Shown: positions 33,970 to 42,844 of the stretch, in pieces
Layout: each line of letters begins with the position of its first letter
How positions within the stretch are numbered: position 1 is the first letter of the stretch
Assembly (NCBI RefSeq): GCF_002806975.1
Contig: NZ_NIHD01000001.1
Coordinates: 372,001-436,000, forward strand
Length of the DNA: 64,000 nt
Direction of reading: 5' to 3'
Origin: Marinobacter aromaticivorans
Lineage (GTDB): Bacteria; Pseudomonadota; Gammaproteobacteria; Pseudomonadales; Oleiphilaceae
Notes under the pieces: generated by a model
The model's database searches: none
What the model was told of the DNA's origin: nothing
What the model saw: only the letters and a program-made list of their open reading frames with translations
Made by a program: the position numbers and the translations under genes

Positions 33970-35343
33970 TCAGTCGCTGGTTACCTCTTTTAAATGAATG
34001 GCGCTGAAGGTGCCGGCAAGGCCCATCAGCCCAAGCACAACGATTACGGCCGCGTTTGATATCAGGGACAGCAGCGCCGTCAAACCACCGGTGGCAAGCA
34101 ACAGGAAACCTATTACGGTGTTGCTTACGGCGGTGTAGTCGGTGCGTTTGTTGCCACCCGCCATATCCACCAGATAGGTTTTGCGCCCCAGCCGGACGCC
34201 TGCGTGCGCGATGCTCAGCACAAAGAACGCCAGGGGATAATACCAGCCGTTGCCAATGCCGGTGCCGGCAAACATCGCGGTAAGGCCGACGGTGAGACAC
34301 ACAGCGCTGGCGATAGCGGCACCACGAATCATGACACGGCGACTGGATGAATCTGCCATCCAGCCCCAGAAACTGGCGGAAACGGAACTGGCCAGGCTGC
34401 TTGCCAGAAGAAACACACCCAGCATCAGGGCCGTGTCGGACTCTTCTTGGGCAAGAACCACAAAATAAGGCGAGGCGAGCGCAGAGCACAGCAGCAGTGC
34501 GCGGGTAATAACAAAGTTGCGAAAAAGTGCGTCGTCCCTCAGCAGTGACAGGCTTTTGAAGGCTTCCGTAATGGCGTTGCCGCCGCCTCCGGTTTCGCCC
34601 TCGTGCTCCTCCACGCCGGCAAACAGGAGCCCGGCAATAATCCAGAGTGCAGCCGCCAACAAAAGCAGGAGGCTGTAAAACGCAAGCGTGGGGTCGCCCC
34701 GCTCCCAGAACAACAGCACGGTCAGGATGACCGTGGTGGTGCCGCCAATGGTGGTCGCAAGGCCCGAGAGCCTGCCCCGGCGAGTTCTCGGGACGCATTT
34801 TCCCTGGACGTCTTTCATGGCCACGGAACAGAAACCGCGAGACAGGGAAAACAGAATCAGTGCGCCTATGATACCGCCGCCAGCGGTGTAGCCTTCAAGA
34901 AACCAGACGCTGGCTGCCATGCCCATAACACTGACGGCCTGGCCGAAACTGCCCAGGGTCCAGAACCATTTACGCACAGGTTTGCGGCGCACCCAGGCGG
35001 CGATCATCATCTGCGGCACCATGGAGCCGGACTCCCGGATGGGCACAAGCCAGGCCACCAGAGCCGGTGCGCCAACCGCATTCATCAGCCACGCCAGCAC
35101 CGTTTTTGGGCTGATCAGAAGATCCCCCAGTTTGGTCAGCACATTGGCTGCCAGAATCAGGAAAAAATTGCGCGGCACCACATGGCAGGCTTCCGGCGGG
35201 ATATCCTTGCAGACCCGCGCATCTTCCTCGTTGGCAATCAGGCTGTAGAGCCGGTCAACGGAGCGCCCGAGTGCGCCGGTTGTGGCTTCGGTGCCTTGGG
35301 GTGAAGAAGTACTGTTTGTTAAAGGTGTCTGTTGCTTGGACAA
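33970..35343 (-). CDS. MFS transporter
   Basis: About 457 residues with 10 to 12 hydrophobic segments in two halves. The start is most likely TTG at 35343 (encoding MSKQQTPLTN), because GGAGGG lies seven bases upstream; the ATG codons further up have no such site. An N-terminal cytoplasmic stretch of about 70 residues with a Cys (DARVCKDIPPEACHV) precedes the first helix. Loops GKCVPRTRRGRLSGLA and WGWMADSSSRRVMIRG are the MFS-type cytoplasmic links. It lies 78 bp downstream of the DUF1513 gene on the same strand and may belong to the iron-type operon. Substrate unknown. Confidence 0.8.
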   Translation of the reverse strand: MSKQQTPLTNSTSSPQGTEATTGALGRSVDRLYSLIANEEDARVCKDIPPEACHVVPRNFFLILAANVLTKLGDLLISPKTVLAWLMNAVGAPALVAWLVPIRESGSMVPQMMIAAWVRRKPVRKWFWTLGSFGQAVSVMGMAASVWFLEGYTAGGGIIGALILFSLSRGFCSVAMKDVQGKCVPRTRRGRLSGLATTIGGTTTVILTVLLFWERGDPTLAFYSLLLLLAAALWIIAGLLFAGVEEHEGETGGGGNAITEAFKSLSLLRDDALFRNFVITRALLLCSALASPYFVVLAQEESDTALMLGVFLLASSLASSVSASFWGWMADSSSRRVMIRGAAIASAVCLTVGLTAMFAGTGIGNGWYYPLAFFVLSIAHAGVRLGRKTYLVDMAGGNKRTDYTAVSNTVIGFLLLATGGLTALLSLISNAAVIVVLGLMGLAGTFSAIHLKEVTSD

Positions 35344-35421
35344 GCCGCCGCCCTCCGGGAAATTGACAGCCAAGGATAGCATCCCGGGCGGCACCCCTGA
35401 ACCCCGGAGTTCAGCGCAGGG

Positions 35422-36522
35422 CTACACCAGGTGATGGTCCCAGTGTACAGCCATGCTGGCAATCTCCCTGGCGGGCTGGCCTTTGCCCATGCGAACCAGT
35501 TTGCCGCGGCCGGAGGAAACCAGAAAGTCTCCGCCGGCCAGGGCTTCCACTCCGGCGCAGTCGGCAAGGGCAGCTTTCTCAACGACCTTGCCGGTACGCC
35601 CGTCGAAAATCAGGGCGGTACCTCCGATCGGAGAGGCGACGGCAACCAGGTTGTTTTCCGGGTGTGCGACTATGCTGGCAATATAATTGCCAAGTTCCCG
35701 CTGAACCGACTCACCAAAGTGGATCTCCTCATAGCGCCCCTTGCTGTAACGTGCGACCAGCGGCGGCAGGTGGTGTGCCGGCCCCTGGTACTGATAGGCT
35801 GCGTACAGGGCGCCGTCCGGGGCTACATCCACGTGCCGGGTGCTGAGCTGGTGATGGGAGGGCTGGAACCGGTGCAGGATCTTGCCGGAGTGCCTGTTCA
35901 TCATTACCAGTGCGGGTTCCATGGTGCTCAGATTGAGCTTGATGCGGTCATAATCCGGATGGGTGAGGATGCCGCCCACAGCAACGACCAGCGTTTGTCC
36001 ATCGGGATGCAGCGTGAGCTGGTGCGGGCCCGTGCCGTGGAGTTCCAGGGTGTTCACCCGCTGGTAATTGTGCTGGCTGTCGTATACCGCAACCAGGCCT
36101 TCCCCGGCGTCGAAGCGGCTGGCCGTTGCGTAAAGATACCGCCCATCGGGCGAGAATACGCCGTGCCCCACAAAGTGCTCGCCTGCCGCCGCCTTGATGT
36201 GGTGCAGGCGCTCGCCGATTTTACTGTTGAACACATAAAACGACCAGCCAGGGCGGCGCTCGAAAAATAAAACTTCCGCTGTGCCGGGGCGGTTACAGCC
36301 ACTGTGGCAGCGCGTGTCGACCGGTGACTGCCAGAGCAGGTTCCCCTCCGGAGAGACTGCGCCCACGGCAAAGCGACCGCCTGGCAGGCCGATCGCGCCG
36401 GCATATTGTTGCGGACCATTGTTGCCGGCCCTGCCGGGCAGTGCGCTGCAACCGGACAGTGTGATTACCGCGCTGCCGGCGAGAGCTGTTTTAATAAGCT
36501 TTCTGCGCGTCATTTCAGGCAT
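35422..36522 (-). CDS. DUF1513 protein, probable Tat-exported lipoprotein (beta-propeller)
   Basis: 366 residues from Met 36522 (MPEMTRRKLIKTALAGSAV), with GAGGAAAG upstream. The signal has a twin-arginine motif TRRKLIK and a lipobox LSGC, pointing to export of a folded protein. The mature part carries repeats typical of a seven-bladed propeller (GHGVFSPDGRYLYATAS, LTLHPDGQTLVVAVGG, HVDVAPDGALYAAYQ). DUF1513 proteins regularly accompany imelysins and DUF1111 di-haem proteins in iron-regulated loci of pseudomonads. It starts 10 bases after the imelysin stop. Exact role unknown. Confidence 0.88.
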   Translation of the reverse strand: MPEMTRRKLIKTALAGSAVITLSGCSALPGRAGNNGPQQYAGAIGLPGGRFAVGAVSPEGNLLWQSPVDTRCHSGCNRPGTAEVLFFERRPGWSFYVFNSKIGERLHHIKAAAGEHFVGHGVFSPDGRYLYATASRFDAGEGLVAVYDSQHNYQRVNTLELHGTGPHQLTLHPDGQTLVVAVGGILTHPDYDRIKLNLSTMEPALVMMNRHSGKILHRFQPSHHQLSTRHVDVAPDGALYAAYQYQGPAHHLPPLVARYSKGRYEEIHFGESVQRELGNYIASIVAHPENNLVAVASPIGGTALIFDGRTGKVVEKAALADCAGVEALAGGDFLVSSGRGKLVRMGKGQPAREIASMAVHWDHHLV

Positions 36523-36532
36523 GGGCCTTTCC

Positions 36533-37582
36533 TCAGTCACCGTCGCTGGAATTGAAACCGCGCACAACACCCAGCGCAACCGCTGCCCGGTCGTTTACCA
36601 GTGCTGCCAGCCGGGTAACATCTATATACAGGCTCTGCAACGATCTGAACGCATCATCATCGGCCAGCAAGGGCGCCATGGGCGTGTCGAGATCCGGAAA
36701 ATTGGCCAGTACTTCGTCAAACTGTTGTTCAATGTCTTCGGTCAGGGCGGCCTGATTCCGGTCCCTGAGAAGGCCGGAAAACGCCGGCAGGAAATACTGC
36801 TTCAAGCCCTGAACGCTAGCGTCCGCTGCAATCAGACTGGACTCGCTGCGCCATGCATCGGCGCTGTATACCGAGCGTTTTCCATTGCCGCGCAACCCCA
36901 TCGGTGCGGCGAGCCTGCGTTCTTCCAGAATTTCCAGCCCGGCCATGGCCGCGCGGATGGTTGCATCCGTGTATTGCTCATTGCCAACGTAGGCGCTCCG
37001 GAAGTCATCCCAGTCGCGGGCCAGTGTTTTGCTGTTGTCGGCAATGTGGCTGGTTACTGCAAGCAGGAGTTTGCAGGTGCGATCCGCCGGAAGCGCTTGT
37101 TCGCTTTCGCTGAAGGCCTGGTCGTACAGCAGGTATTCGGCCATCGGAAAACCCTGGGCAGCGACACCGGATTCACTGATTTTTTCCGCTGTTACCGGCG
37201 CCTCGTCTTTTATCAGGTACGAAGCCTTGCGGGCCACCAGATTCTTGGGATCCGGCCAGAACTGGAATTGCCAGGCACGGTTGTCCTGTTCTACCGGGCC
37301 GAAATCGACAAATCGAACCTTTTGCCAGGCCAGAAATGCCTCCAGCCATGCCTGCTTTGTCTGTTCAAGCCCGTTGGCTGAAGGTGCCCGGCAGTAGGTC
37401 TCCGACTGCTGTGCCAGAGCCTGGCCCTGTGCTGCCAGCTTCTGGTAACCGGCGCGAATATCGGTGTGCCACTGTTGGCGGTAATCCGTAGTACGGTGGT
37501 CAATATGGCTGCTGTCAGCGGCCAGCAGAGGCGTTGCTGCCAGCGCCAGGGTGAGGCAAAGCGTCGGTGTTAGTGGCTTCAT
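36533..37582 (-). CDS. Imelysin-family protein (second copy, degenerate motif)
   Basis: 349 residues with a Sec signal peptide (about 21 residues, ending LLAAD), so periplasmic. The fold is recognised from KQAWLEAFLAWQKVRFVDFGP, QFQFWPDP and GLEILEERRL. The usual GxHxxE motif is replaced by GFPMAEYLLYD: the Gly and Glu remain, the His is gone. The family is linked to iron handling (IrpA, EfeO relatives); loss of His suggests an accessory role. GGAGC precedes the ATG. It sits between DUF1111 and DUF1513 genes with 11- and 10-base gaps. Confidence 0.9.
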   Translation of the reverse strand: MKPLTPTLCLTLALAATPLLAADSSHIDHRTTDYRQQWHTDIRAGYQKLAAQGQALAQQSETYCRAPSANGLEQTKQAWLEAFLAWQKVRFVDFGPVEQDNRAWQFQFWPDPKNLVARKASYLIKDEAPVTAEKISESGVAAQGFPMAEYLLYDQAFSESEQALPADRTCKLLLAVTSHIADNSKTLARDWDDFRSAYVGNEQYTDATIRAAMAGLEILEERRLAAPMGLRGNGKRSVYSADAWRSESSLIAADASVQGLKQYFLPAFSGLLRDRNQAALTEDIEQQFDEVLANFPDLDTPMAPLLADDDAFRSLQSLYIDVTRLAALVNDRAAVALGVVRGFNSSDGD

Positions 37583-37593
37583 ATCCGGCTCCG

Positions 37594-39006
37594 TCAGAGT
37601 GAGTTCAGGAAGTCGAGCAGGGCGCGCCGGTTCTCCGTGCTGAACTGGCTGAATCGCGCAACTGCGGGTGCTGCTTCGCCACCGTGCCAGAGAATGGCCT
37701 CTTCCAGCGTTCGTGCCCGGCCATCGTGCAGAAAGCCGGCCTGCGGATTAACGGTTTGGGCCAGCCCTATGCCCCAAAGTGGCGGCGTACGCCATTCATT
37801 GCCATTGGCCAGAAACTCATCGCGGCCATCCGCCAGGGCCGGGCCCATGTCGTGCAGCAGCATATCGGTATATGGCCAGATCGTCTGCTGGCTCAGGTCG
37901 GGGCGATCCGGGTCCGTTCCGGTGACGTGGCGTGGCGTATGGCAGCCTGCGCAGCCGGTTTCATTAAACAGCCGCGCGCCTTTCTGCACAGAGGGGTCAT
38001 CCATGTCGCGTCGCGCAGGCACTGCAAGACTCTTGGCATAGAAGGTAACAAAGTTTGCGATCTTGTCGCTGACTTCCGGTTGGCCACCGTCGGGAAAGCG
38101 GTCACATTCCTGCTCCGGCGTGCAGTCGGTGGCGGGTTTAAGGCTTGATGTCAGCCCCATGTCGCCGGCAAAGGCGCCCATGCTTTGTTGATGCACATCG
38201 GGTTCCGCCGCTTTCCAGCCAAAACGCCCGGGAACTGTCTGTTCAGTGGCCAGATCCCACACCTGATTGAGCTTGCCGGATAGGCCATCGCCGTCTTCAT
38301 CCCCGGGGTCGGCCAGCGTTTTGAGGTCGGCAATCGGGATAGCTTCGAGCAGCCCCACCCCGATCATCGGGGGTGCAACCCGGGGAGAGATCAGAAGATC
38401 ATCCGGCAGGGGGCCGTAGTTCGGGTTTTCAATGGTATAGATGGGCTCGCGCAGCTCTACCTCAGTGCCATCGGCCAGGGTTCTGGTGACGGCCTTCCAA
38501 CTGAGCACCATATCGGCTTCGGGTTTTGCTGCGGGCAGGGCTGCGGTCTGCAGCTGGCTGCCGTAAACCGGTGCCGGTTTGAAGCCGTGGGTAAGCAGAA
38601 TGTCTGCATCAGCTTCGGGGTCTGCAGGAACCGCAAGGCGCAGAAACAGTGATACCGGCGGCTCGTTGACGGCAGGAGGGTGACCGCGGCCATCCTTGAT
38701 ATGACAGCCCTGGCAGGAGTTGGTGTTGAACAGAGGGCCCAGACCATCCCGCGCCGTGGTGCTCGCCGGTGCTTCCACCCAGGGGTTGCGGAAAAAGCTG
38801 TTACCAACGCTGAAATCCAGGCGCTTGGTCATGGAAAGGTTACCCTGTGGCAGCGAATAAGCATTGGTATCGAACTGCTCCACCGTGCCGTCTCCACCGG
38901 TATTGGCGGTATCCTGCAGCGGAAAACCTGCGTGAGTGCCGGCCTGGACCGGCAGGCTGCTACAGGTTATCAGCAGCAGTGCGCCTATAAGTCGTTTTCT
39001 GGTCAT
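37594..39006 (-). CDS. Di-haem c-type protein, DUF1111 (thiol-oxidoreductase-like)
   Basis: 470 residues with signal peptide MTRKRLIGALLLITCSS. Two haem c sites: CQGCH (98-102) and CAGCH (in ETGCAGCHTPRHV, C-terminal half). Distant from MauG/di-haem peroxidases; the family often travels with imelysins and DUF1513 proteins and is proposed to act in periplasmic iron redox. Further Cys in DCTPEQECDRF may form a disulfide. It is second in the operon after the imelysin lipoprotein, from which two hairpins separate it. Confidence 0.92.
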   Translation of the reverse strand: MTRKRLIGALLLITCSSLPVQAGTHAGFPLQDTANTGGDGTVEQFDTNAYSLPQGNLSMTKRLDFSVGNSFFRNPWVEAPASTTARDGLGPLFNTNSCQGCHIKDGRGHPPAVNEPPVSLFLRLAVPADPEADADILLTHGFKPAPVYGSQLQTAALPAAKPEADMVLSWKAVTRTLADGTEVELREPIYTIENPNYGPLPDDLLISPRVAPPMIGVGLLEAIPIADLKTLADPGDEDGDGLSGKLNQVWDLATEQTVPGRFGWKAAEPDVHQQSMGAFAGDMGLTSSLKPATDCTPEQECDRFPDGGQPEVSDKIANFVTFYAKSLAVPARRDMDDPSVQKGARLFNETGCAGCHTPRHVTGTDPDRPDLSQQTIWPYTDMLLHDMGPALADGRDEFLANGNEWRTPPLWGIGLAQTVNPQAGFLHDGRARTLEEAILWHGGEAAPAVARFSQFSTENRRALLDFLNSL

Positions 39007-39029
39007 TGTTTCTTACCAAATAATTGAAT

Positions 39030-39075
39030 AAGCCATGGAAAATCGGCTCTTTGCAAAGGTGGCTTTCCATGGCTT
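39030..39075. repeat. Inverted repeat upstream of the DUF1111 gene
   Basis: Perfect 12-bp arms AAGCCATGGAAA (39030-39041) and TTTCCATGGCTT (39064-39075) with a 22-nt loop that itself contains the palindrome CTTTGCAAAG. It begins about 24 bases before the DUF1111 start and may shape the 5' end of a processed transcript. Confidence 0.65.
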
Positions 39076-39092
39076 CTTCCTGTTCCTTATAA

Positions 39093-39119
39093 ATACCGGG
39101 GCCCCTCTGGCCCCGGTAT
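39093..39119 (-). terminator. Intra-operon hairpin after the imelysin lipoprotein gene
   Basis: 11-bp stem ATACCGGGGCC / GGCCCCGGTAT with a 5-nt loop, followed on the minus strand by TTATAAGG. It starts 21 bases past the imelysin stop codon. With only a weak T-run it is likely a partial terminator or a stop for 3' decay inside the operon. Confidence 0.65.
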
Positions 39120-39140
39120 ATGCCGGTTCTGTTGTGTTGA

Positions 39141-40436
39141 TCAGAAAGAGTGGCCGGCGTCGTCCGGTGACAGGGCCTCAAGGCCAAGTTCCCGTGCAGC
39201 CTGTTCAATGGAACCGGTCTGCTCAACCAGAGCCATGATGGCTCCGTTCACAATGCTTGCGCCTTTGGTGTTGCCTGGTGCAATCATCATGTCGAATGGC
39301 ATGGGGTTCTGGCTTGATTCGGCCCTGGCTTTCATCGTCCCCAGAGCTTTCATGGAGGCATCCAGCTGCGCATTCAGGCGGGCATCCAGCTCAGGGTTGA
39401 TCTGTTCTACAAGGTCAGACAGGGAGGGGCCGGAAACCAGGCTGCCATCCACCCGGCGGTAGCTGCCGGTATAAACGTTCTGGATACCCAGGCCGTTGTA
39501 ATAGTGGGAGTTGTGGGTGTTGTCGCTGAAGCAGTCGTGTTCGTCTTCATAGGAGTTGGCTTCCAGGGCCACCTTCATGCGCTCGCCCGCCAGTTCGCCC
39601 AGTGACAGGGAACCCATGCCAAACAGCATTTTCTGTACGCCTTCATCGGCGCTGGCGTTCATTAACTGACTGCGGTAGTTGTCAGAGGCTCCGGGTGCCC
39701 ACTGGGCGGCCATCCACTCCAGATCTGAAATCAGCAGATCGGTTACCGCGTCGAGGTATTCGCCTCGCCGGTCGCAGTTGCCGTTAGTGCAGTCTGCGCC
39801 GGTGGCGTAGTCGGTTGCCGGGCGTTCGCCGCTGCCGGGTTCAAAACCATGCAGATCCTGGCCCCAGAGCAGGAACTCGATGGCATGATAACCGCTTGCA
39901 ACGTTTGCTTCGGAACCACCGATCTCGTTCAGGCCGGCAAGCAGTTCTGGCGTCAGATTTGTGACGTCCACTGTTTCGCCACCAACATTAATACTGTTGC
40001 TGCCAATGATGTTGGCGGTGGCACCTGCATTGCCCAGCTCGTACTGGTAATCGTCGGCCTGCACATAGTCGATCAGCCCCTCATCCAGCGGCCAGGCATT
40101 CAGCTGGCCCTCCCAGTCGTCAACAATTGCGTTGCCAAAACGGAAAACCTCCGTTTGCTGGTACGGCACGCGTGCCGCCAACCATGCCTCTTTCGCGGCC
40201 TGCAGGTTGGCTTCTGTCGGATTGGCCAGCAGCCGGTCGGTTGCCTTGTCCAGGGCGCGGGCGGTGATAAGGGCGTCCTCATAGCCGGCATGGGCCAGAT
40301 CCGCATAGTGCTCAACAACCGAGGCTTTGGTCGCTGGCGCAGGCGCTGCGGAATCCGTTGATGTGGACGCGCAACCAGCGCTTACCGCGGCGGCAATAGT
40401 GAGGGCGAGTGGGGCCGGGCGAAACATTGCAATCAT
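39141..40436 (-). CDS. Imelysin-family lipoprotein (IrpA/insulin-cleaving metalloprotease type)
   Basis: 431 residues from Met 40436 (MIAMFRPAPLAL), GGAG six bases upstream. Lipobox SAGC (Cys22) makes it membrane-anchored. The full GxHxxE motif is present as GYHAIE (182-187), followed by FLLWGQDLHG; also WPLDEGLIDYV and DDWEGQLNAW. Proteins of this kind are iron-regulated and probably bind metal; protease activity has been claimed for some but the fold is not a classical protease. First gene of the cluster imelysin-DUF1111-imelysin-DUF1513. A Fur-like site lies upstream. Confidence 0.92.
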   Translation of the reverse strand: MIAMFRPAPLALTIAAAVSAGCASTSTDSAAPAPATKASVVEHYADLAHAGYEDALITARALDKATDRLLANPTEANLQAAKEAWLAARVPYQQTEVFRFGNAIVDDWEGQLNAWPLDEGLIDYVQADDYQYELGNAGATANIIGSNSINVGGETVDVTNLTPELLAGLNEIGGSEANVASGYHAIEFLLWGQDLHGFEPGSGERPATDYATGADCTNGNCDRRGEYLDAVTDLLISDLEWMAAQWAPGASDNYRSQLMNASADEGVQKMLFGMGSLSLGELAGERMKVALEANSYEDEHDCFSDNTHNSHYYNGLGIQNVYTGSYRRVDGSLVSGPSLSDLVEQINPELDARLNAQLDASMKALGTMKARAESSQNPMPFDMMIAPGNTKGASIVNGAIMALVEQTGSIEQAARELGLEALSPDDAGHSF

Positions 40437-40478
40437 TGAAAACTCCGGAATTCGGGAAACGTTTATGTTAATAGGATG

Positions 40479-40497
40479 TATTATCGTTCGCAATTAT
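40479..40497 (-). promoter_or_regulatory. Possible Fur box upstream of the imelysin operon
   Basis: The minus strand reads ATAATTGCGAACGATAATA, resembling gammaproteobacterial Fur sites of the type AATGCGAATGATAAT. It is about 45 bp before the first gene of an iron-type cluster. The match is partial. Confidence 0.4.
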
Positions 40498-40628
40498 GTT
40501 GGCTAAAAGGTGACAACGCAAGAGTGCATTGGGTGGGCAAGGAGTGTGTGCGGGAGCCATGAACGCCGAACCCTTGCACAGGTGCCCTGGGCTCGTGCCT
40601 AATAGCTTCTGCTAACAGGAGCCTTTAT

Positions 40629-41468
40629 ATGCTGAGTTACCTCCATGCCTTCCATGCGGGAAATTTTGCCGATGTGCAGAAGCACGCAGGGCTAACGCTT
40701 GCGCTTTCGATGATGCAGGCCAAGCCTTCAGCAATTGCCTGTTTTGACACCCACGCCGGCAGTGCCATCTACGATCTTGCCAGTGAGCGGGCCCGGAAAA
40801 CGGCGGAAGCCGATGCGGGTGTGCAAAAGCTCTGGGCGGGCCGGAGCGGTTTAGCCTCCGAAGACTGGCAGCGGGTTATCCGGGTGCTGTCTCGTTATAA
40901 CGCCGGCCAGGGGCGCTTGACTGTTTACCCTGGTTCTCCGGTGTGGTTTCGTCATTTCCTGCGTTCTGGTGATTCGTTAACGGCATTTGAGTTGCACCCC
41001 ACTGAACGTGGTCAGCTTGCCGGCTGGGCAGCAGAGAACGGCGTGCGGGTTATGCACGAAGATGGTCTGAAAGGGCTGCTGCGACATTTGCCGCCGTCTC
41101 AACCCAGGCTGCTGGTGTTGATTGACCCCTCCTATGAGATCAAATCCGAGTATCCTGAGGTTGCCAATACCCTGCAAAAAGCATGGCAAAAGTGCCGCCA
41201 TGGGGTTTATCTTGTGTGGTACCCGGTGCTCACCAGTGGCGCGCAGACCGCCCTGAAACAGGCTGTTCAAGACAGCCGCCTGCGGAAAGTCTGGTGCAGT
41301 GAAGTCTGCCTGGATGCACCTCCGGAGCGGGGCATGACCGGTTCCGGTATGCTGGTGGTCAATCCGCCCTGGGGGTTTGACGACCGCTTTTCTGCGATGA
41401 TTGACGACGTCTCCGAAGATCAGGCACTGGGTCTATCTCACGAATGCGGGTGGTTGATACCGGAATAG
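40629..41468 (+). CDS. rlmJ: 23S rRNA (adenine-2030-N6)-methyltransferase
   Basis: SAM-dependent methylation of A2030 in 23S rRNA. 279 residues (E. coli RlmJ 280). It begins MLSYLHAFHAGNFADVQKHA, the hallmark N-terminus of the family; DTHAGSAIYDL is the SAM-binding region and LIDPSYEIKSEY is the catalytic DPPY-type motif in its RlmJ form. AGGAG lies seven bases before the ATG. Confidence 0.96.
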   Translation: MLSYLHAFHAGNFADVQKHAGLTLALSMMQAKPSAIACFDTHAGSAIYDLASERARKTAEADAGVQKLWAGRSGLASEDWQRVIRVLSRYNAGQGRLTVYPGSPVWFRHFLRSGDSLTAFELHPTERGQLAGWAAENGVRVMHEDGLKGLLRHLPPSQPRLLVLIDPSYEIKSEYPEVANTLQKAWQKCRHGVYLVWYPVLTSGAQTALKQAVQDSRLRKVWCSEVCLDAPPERGMTGSGMLVVNPPWGFDDRFSAMIDDVSEDQALGLSHECGWLIPE

Positions 41469-41543
41469 ATGAGATAACCGCTGCTCTGGCCAGTCTGCCC
41501 CGGGAGTAAGGTAAATCGATCTGCCATACAGGAGTTGTATTTT

Positions 41544-42836
41544 TTGAAGGATACAAACAACGAGAGCATTGTGGACCCTTGCCTTCCTGGCGGATTGATA
41601 CCCGCAGAACAGTGGGAGTTACCACAGACATCCGTGCGCCGGTCTCTCAGGGATGGGATTCGCCACGCCCTGGAGCAGTTGCGGGCAGGCGTAACCCAAG
41701 CCGAAGAGCCGTTTGAGAGCATGGATGAGCTGCCCGAGTTGTCTGCCGCCCAACAGAACCGGCTGGCCCCCGAGCCGGATTATTCAGACCAGGCCAGAGC
41801 CATTGCTAGCAGCCTGGAGAAGGCCCGGGCCGCGGGTTCGCTCAGCCGTCACGTTGTTTGCCTGGTGGCACCGCCTTTTTCCGGGTTGCAGCCGGCTCTT
41901 GCCCGGTTCCCGGAGTCTGGACATTCATATTCTGTTGAGAGTGGCGGCGAAAACTGGCGCATTATTACCCCTCCGGATGCGCTGGCTTTTGACGATCATG
42001 AGGCCAGTGCATGGTGGGATAAGCAGGATTTGTCGGGCCCCTGGGTAATTCCCGAGCTTGCAGATTTCTGGCTCCGGCAACTCTCAGGCCTTGCGCTTGT
42101 CAGGGAGCTGTTTCGCAGGATCGCGAATGGCGATACGGGCGCGGGTATTGTGGGCTGCTCAAGCTGGTGCTGGCGATACTGGGGGCAGTATCTCGAGAAT
42201 GTGCAAATGTCTCCCTGGACAACGGCTGCCATGGATGCCGAGAGGCTTGGGGTCTGGTTTACACACCTGGCTTCGGTTGGTGGAATAACCTCGGTGACTG
42301 CGAGGACGACGGAAGATGGTCAGTACGTGCTGCCGTTGCCGGAAGCAGACGAAACCGGCAAAAGTAAAAGCCGCAAAAAACGAAAATACAGCACTTTTTT
42401 ACGCGACCTGGCCGCCGTGTCCAGGGGGAACCCCGGCGTGGCTCTGGCTATCTGGCAGAGGTCACTGCGAGCCAGGCCGGATGATGACGTGGAACTGGAT
42501 GATACCGATGAAAAGCCGGCGCAACGCAGAGGTGCAGCTCATTGCTGGGTTGTGCCGCTGAGCGGGCTGAGTCTCCCCAGCATGCCCCAGAGCAAGGAGA
42601 GCATCACCGGTTTCATACTGCACGGACTGTTGCTGCACAACGGTCTTGATGCGGTTTCACTGGAAGCTGTTACAGGCGTATCTTCCTACGAACTGAGCCT
42701 GGTACTGTCGCGCCTGAAACGTGCAGAACTGGTGGCCTGTGACCCGAAAGATGAGCTCTGGCGCGTCACATCGATCGGCTATCCTACGGTTCGGCGCCAT
42801 CTGCAAAGCTGGGGCTTTCCGCTTGATCAGTTTTAG
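41544..42836 (+). CDS. Uncharacterised P-loop-ATPase-like protein lacking the Walker lysine, paired with MscS
   Basis: About 430 residues. TTG start at 41544 chosen because AGGAG lies nine bases upstream; a TTG at 41535 directly abuts that site. No signal peptide or membrane helix. HVVCLVAPPFSGLQPALARF looks like a strand plus P-loop in which the Gly-Lys-Ser/Thr is replaced by Ser-Gly-Leu. WVIPELADFWLRQLSGLALV and GIVGCSSWCWRYWGQYLEN could be Walker B and sensor strands, FLRDLAAVSRGNPGVALAIW an AAA-type lid, and the C-terminal 80 residues (GLDAVSLEAVTGVSSYELSLVLSRLKRAELV) a winged helix. A basic stretch KSKSRKKRKYS lies in between. I do not recognise a named family. It ends eight bases before mscS, whose ribosome site overlaps its stop. 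Confidence 0.7.
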   Translation: MKDTNNESIVDPCLPGGLIPAEQWELPQTSVRRSLRDGIRHALEQLRAGVTQAEEPFESMDELPELSAAQQNRLAPEPDYSDQARAIASSLEKARAAGSLSRHVVCLVAPPFSGLQPALARFPESGHSYSVESGGENWRIITPPDALAFDDHEASAWWDKQDLSGPWVIPELADFWLRQLSGLALVRELFRRIANGDTGAGIVGCSSWCWRYWGQYLENVQMSPWTTAAMDAERLGVWFTHLASVGGITSVTARTTEDGQYVLPLPEADETGKSKSRKKRKYSTFLRDLAAVSRGNPGVALAIWQRSLRARPDDDVELDDTDEKPAQRRGAAHCWVVPLSGLSLPSMPQSKESITGFILHGLLLHNGLDAVSLEAVTGVSSYELSLVLSRLKRAELVACDPKDELWRVTSIGYPTVRRHLQSWGFPLDQF

Positions 42837-42844
42837 GAGCACTC

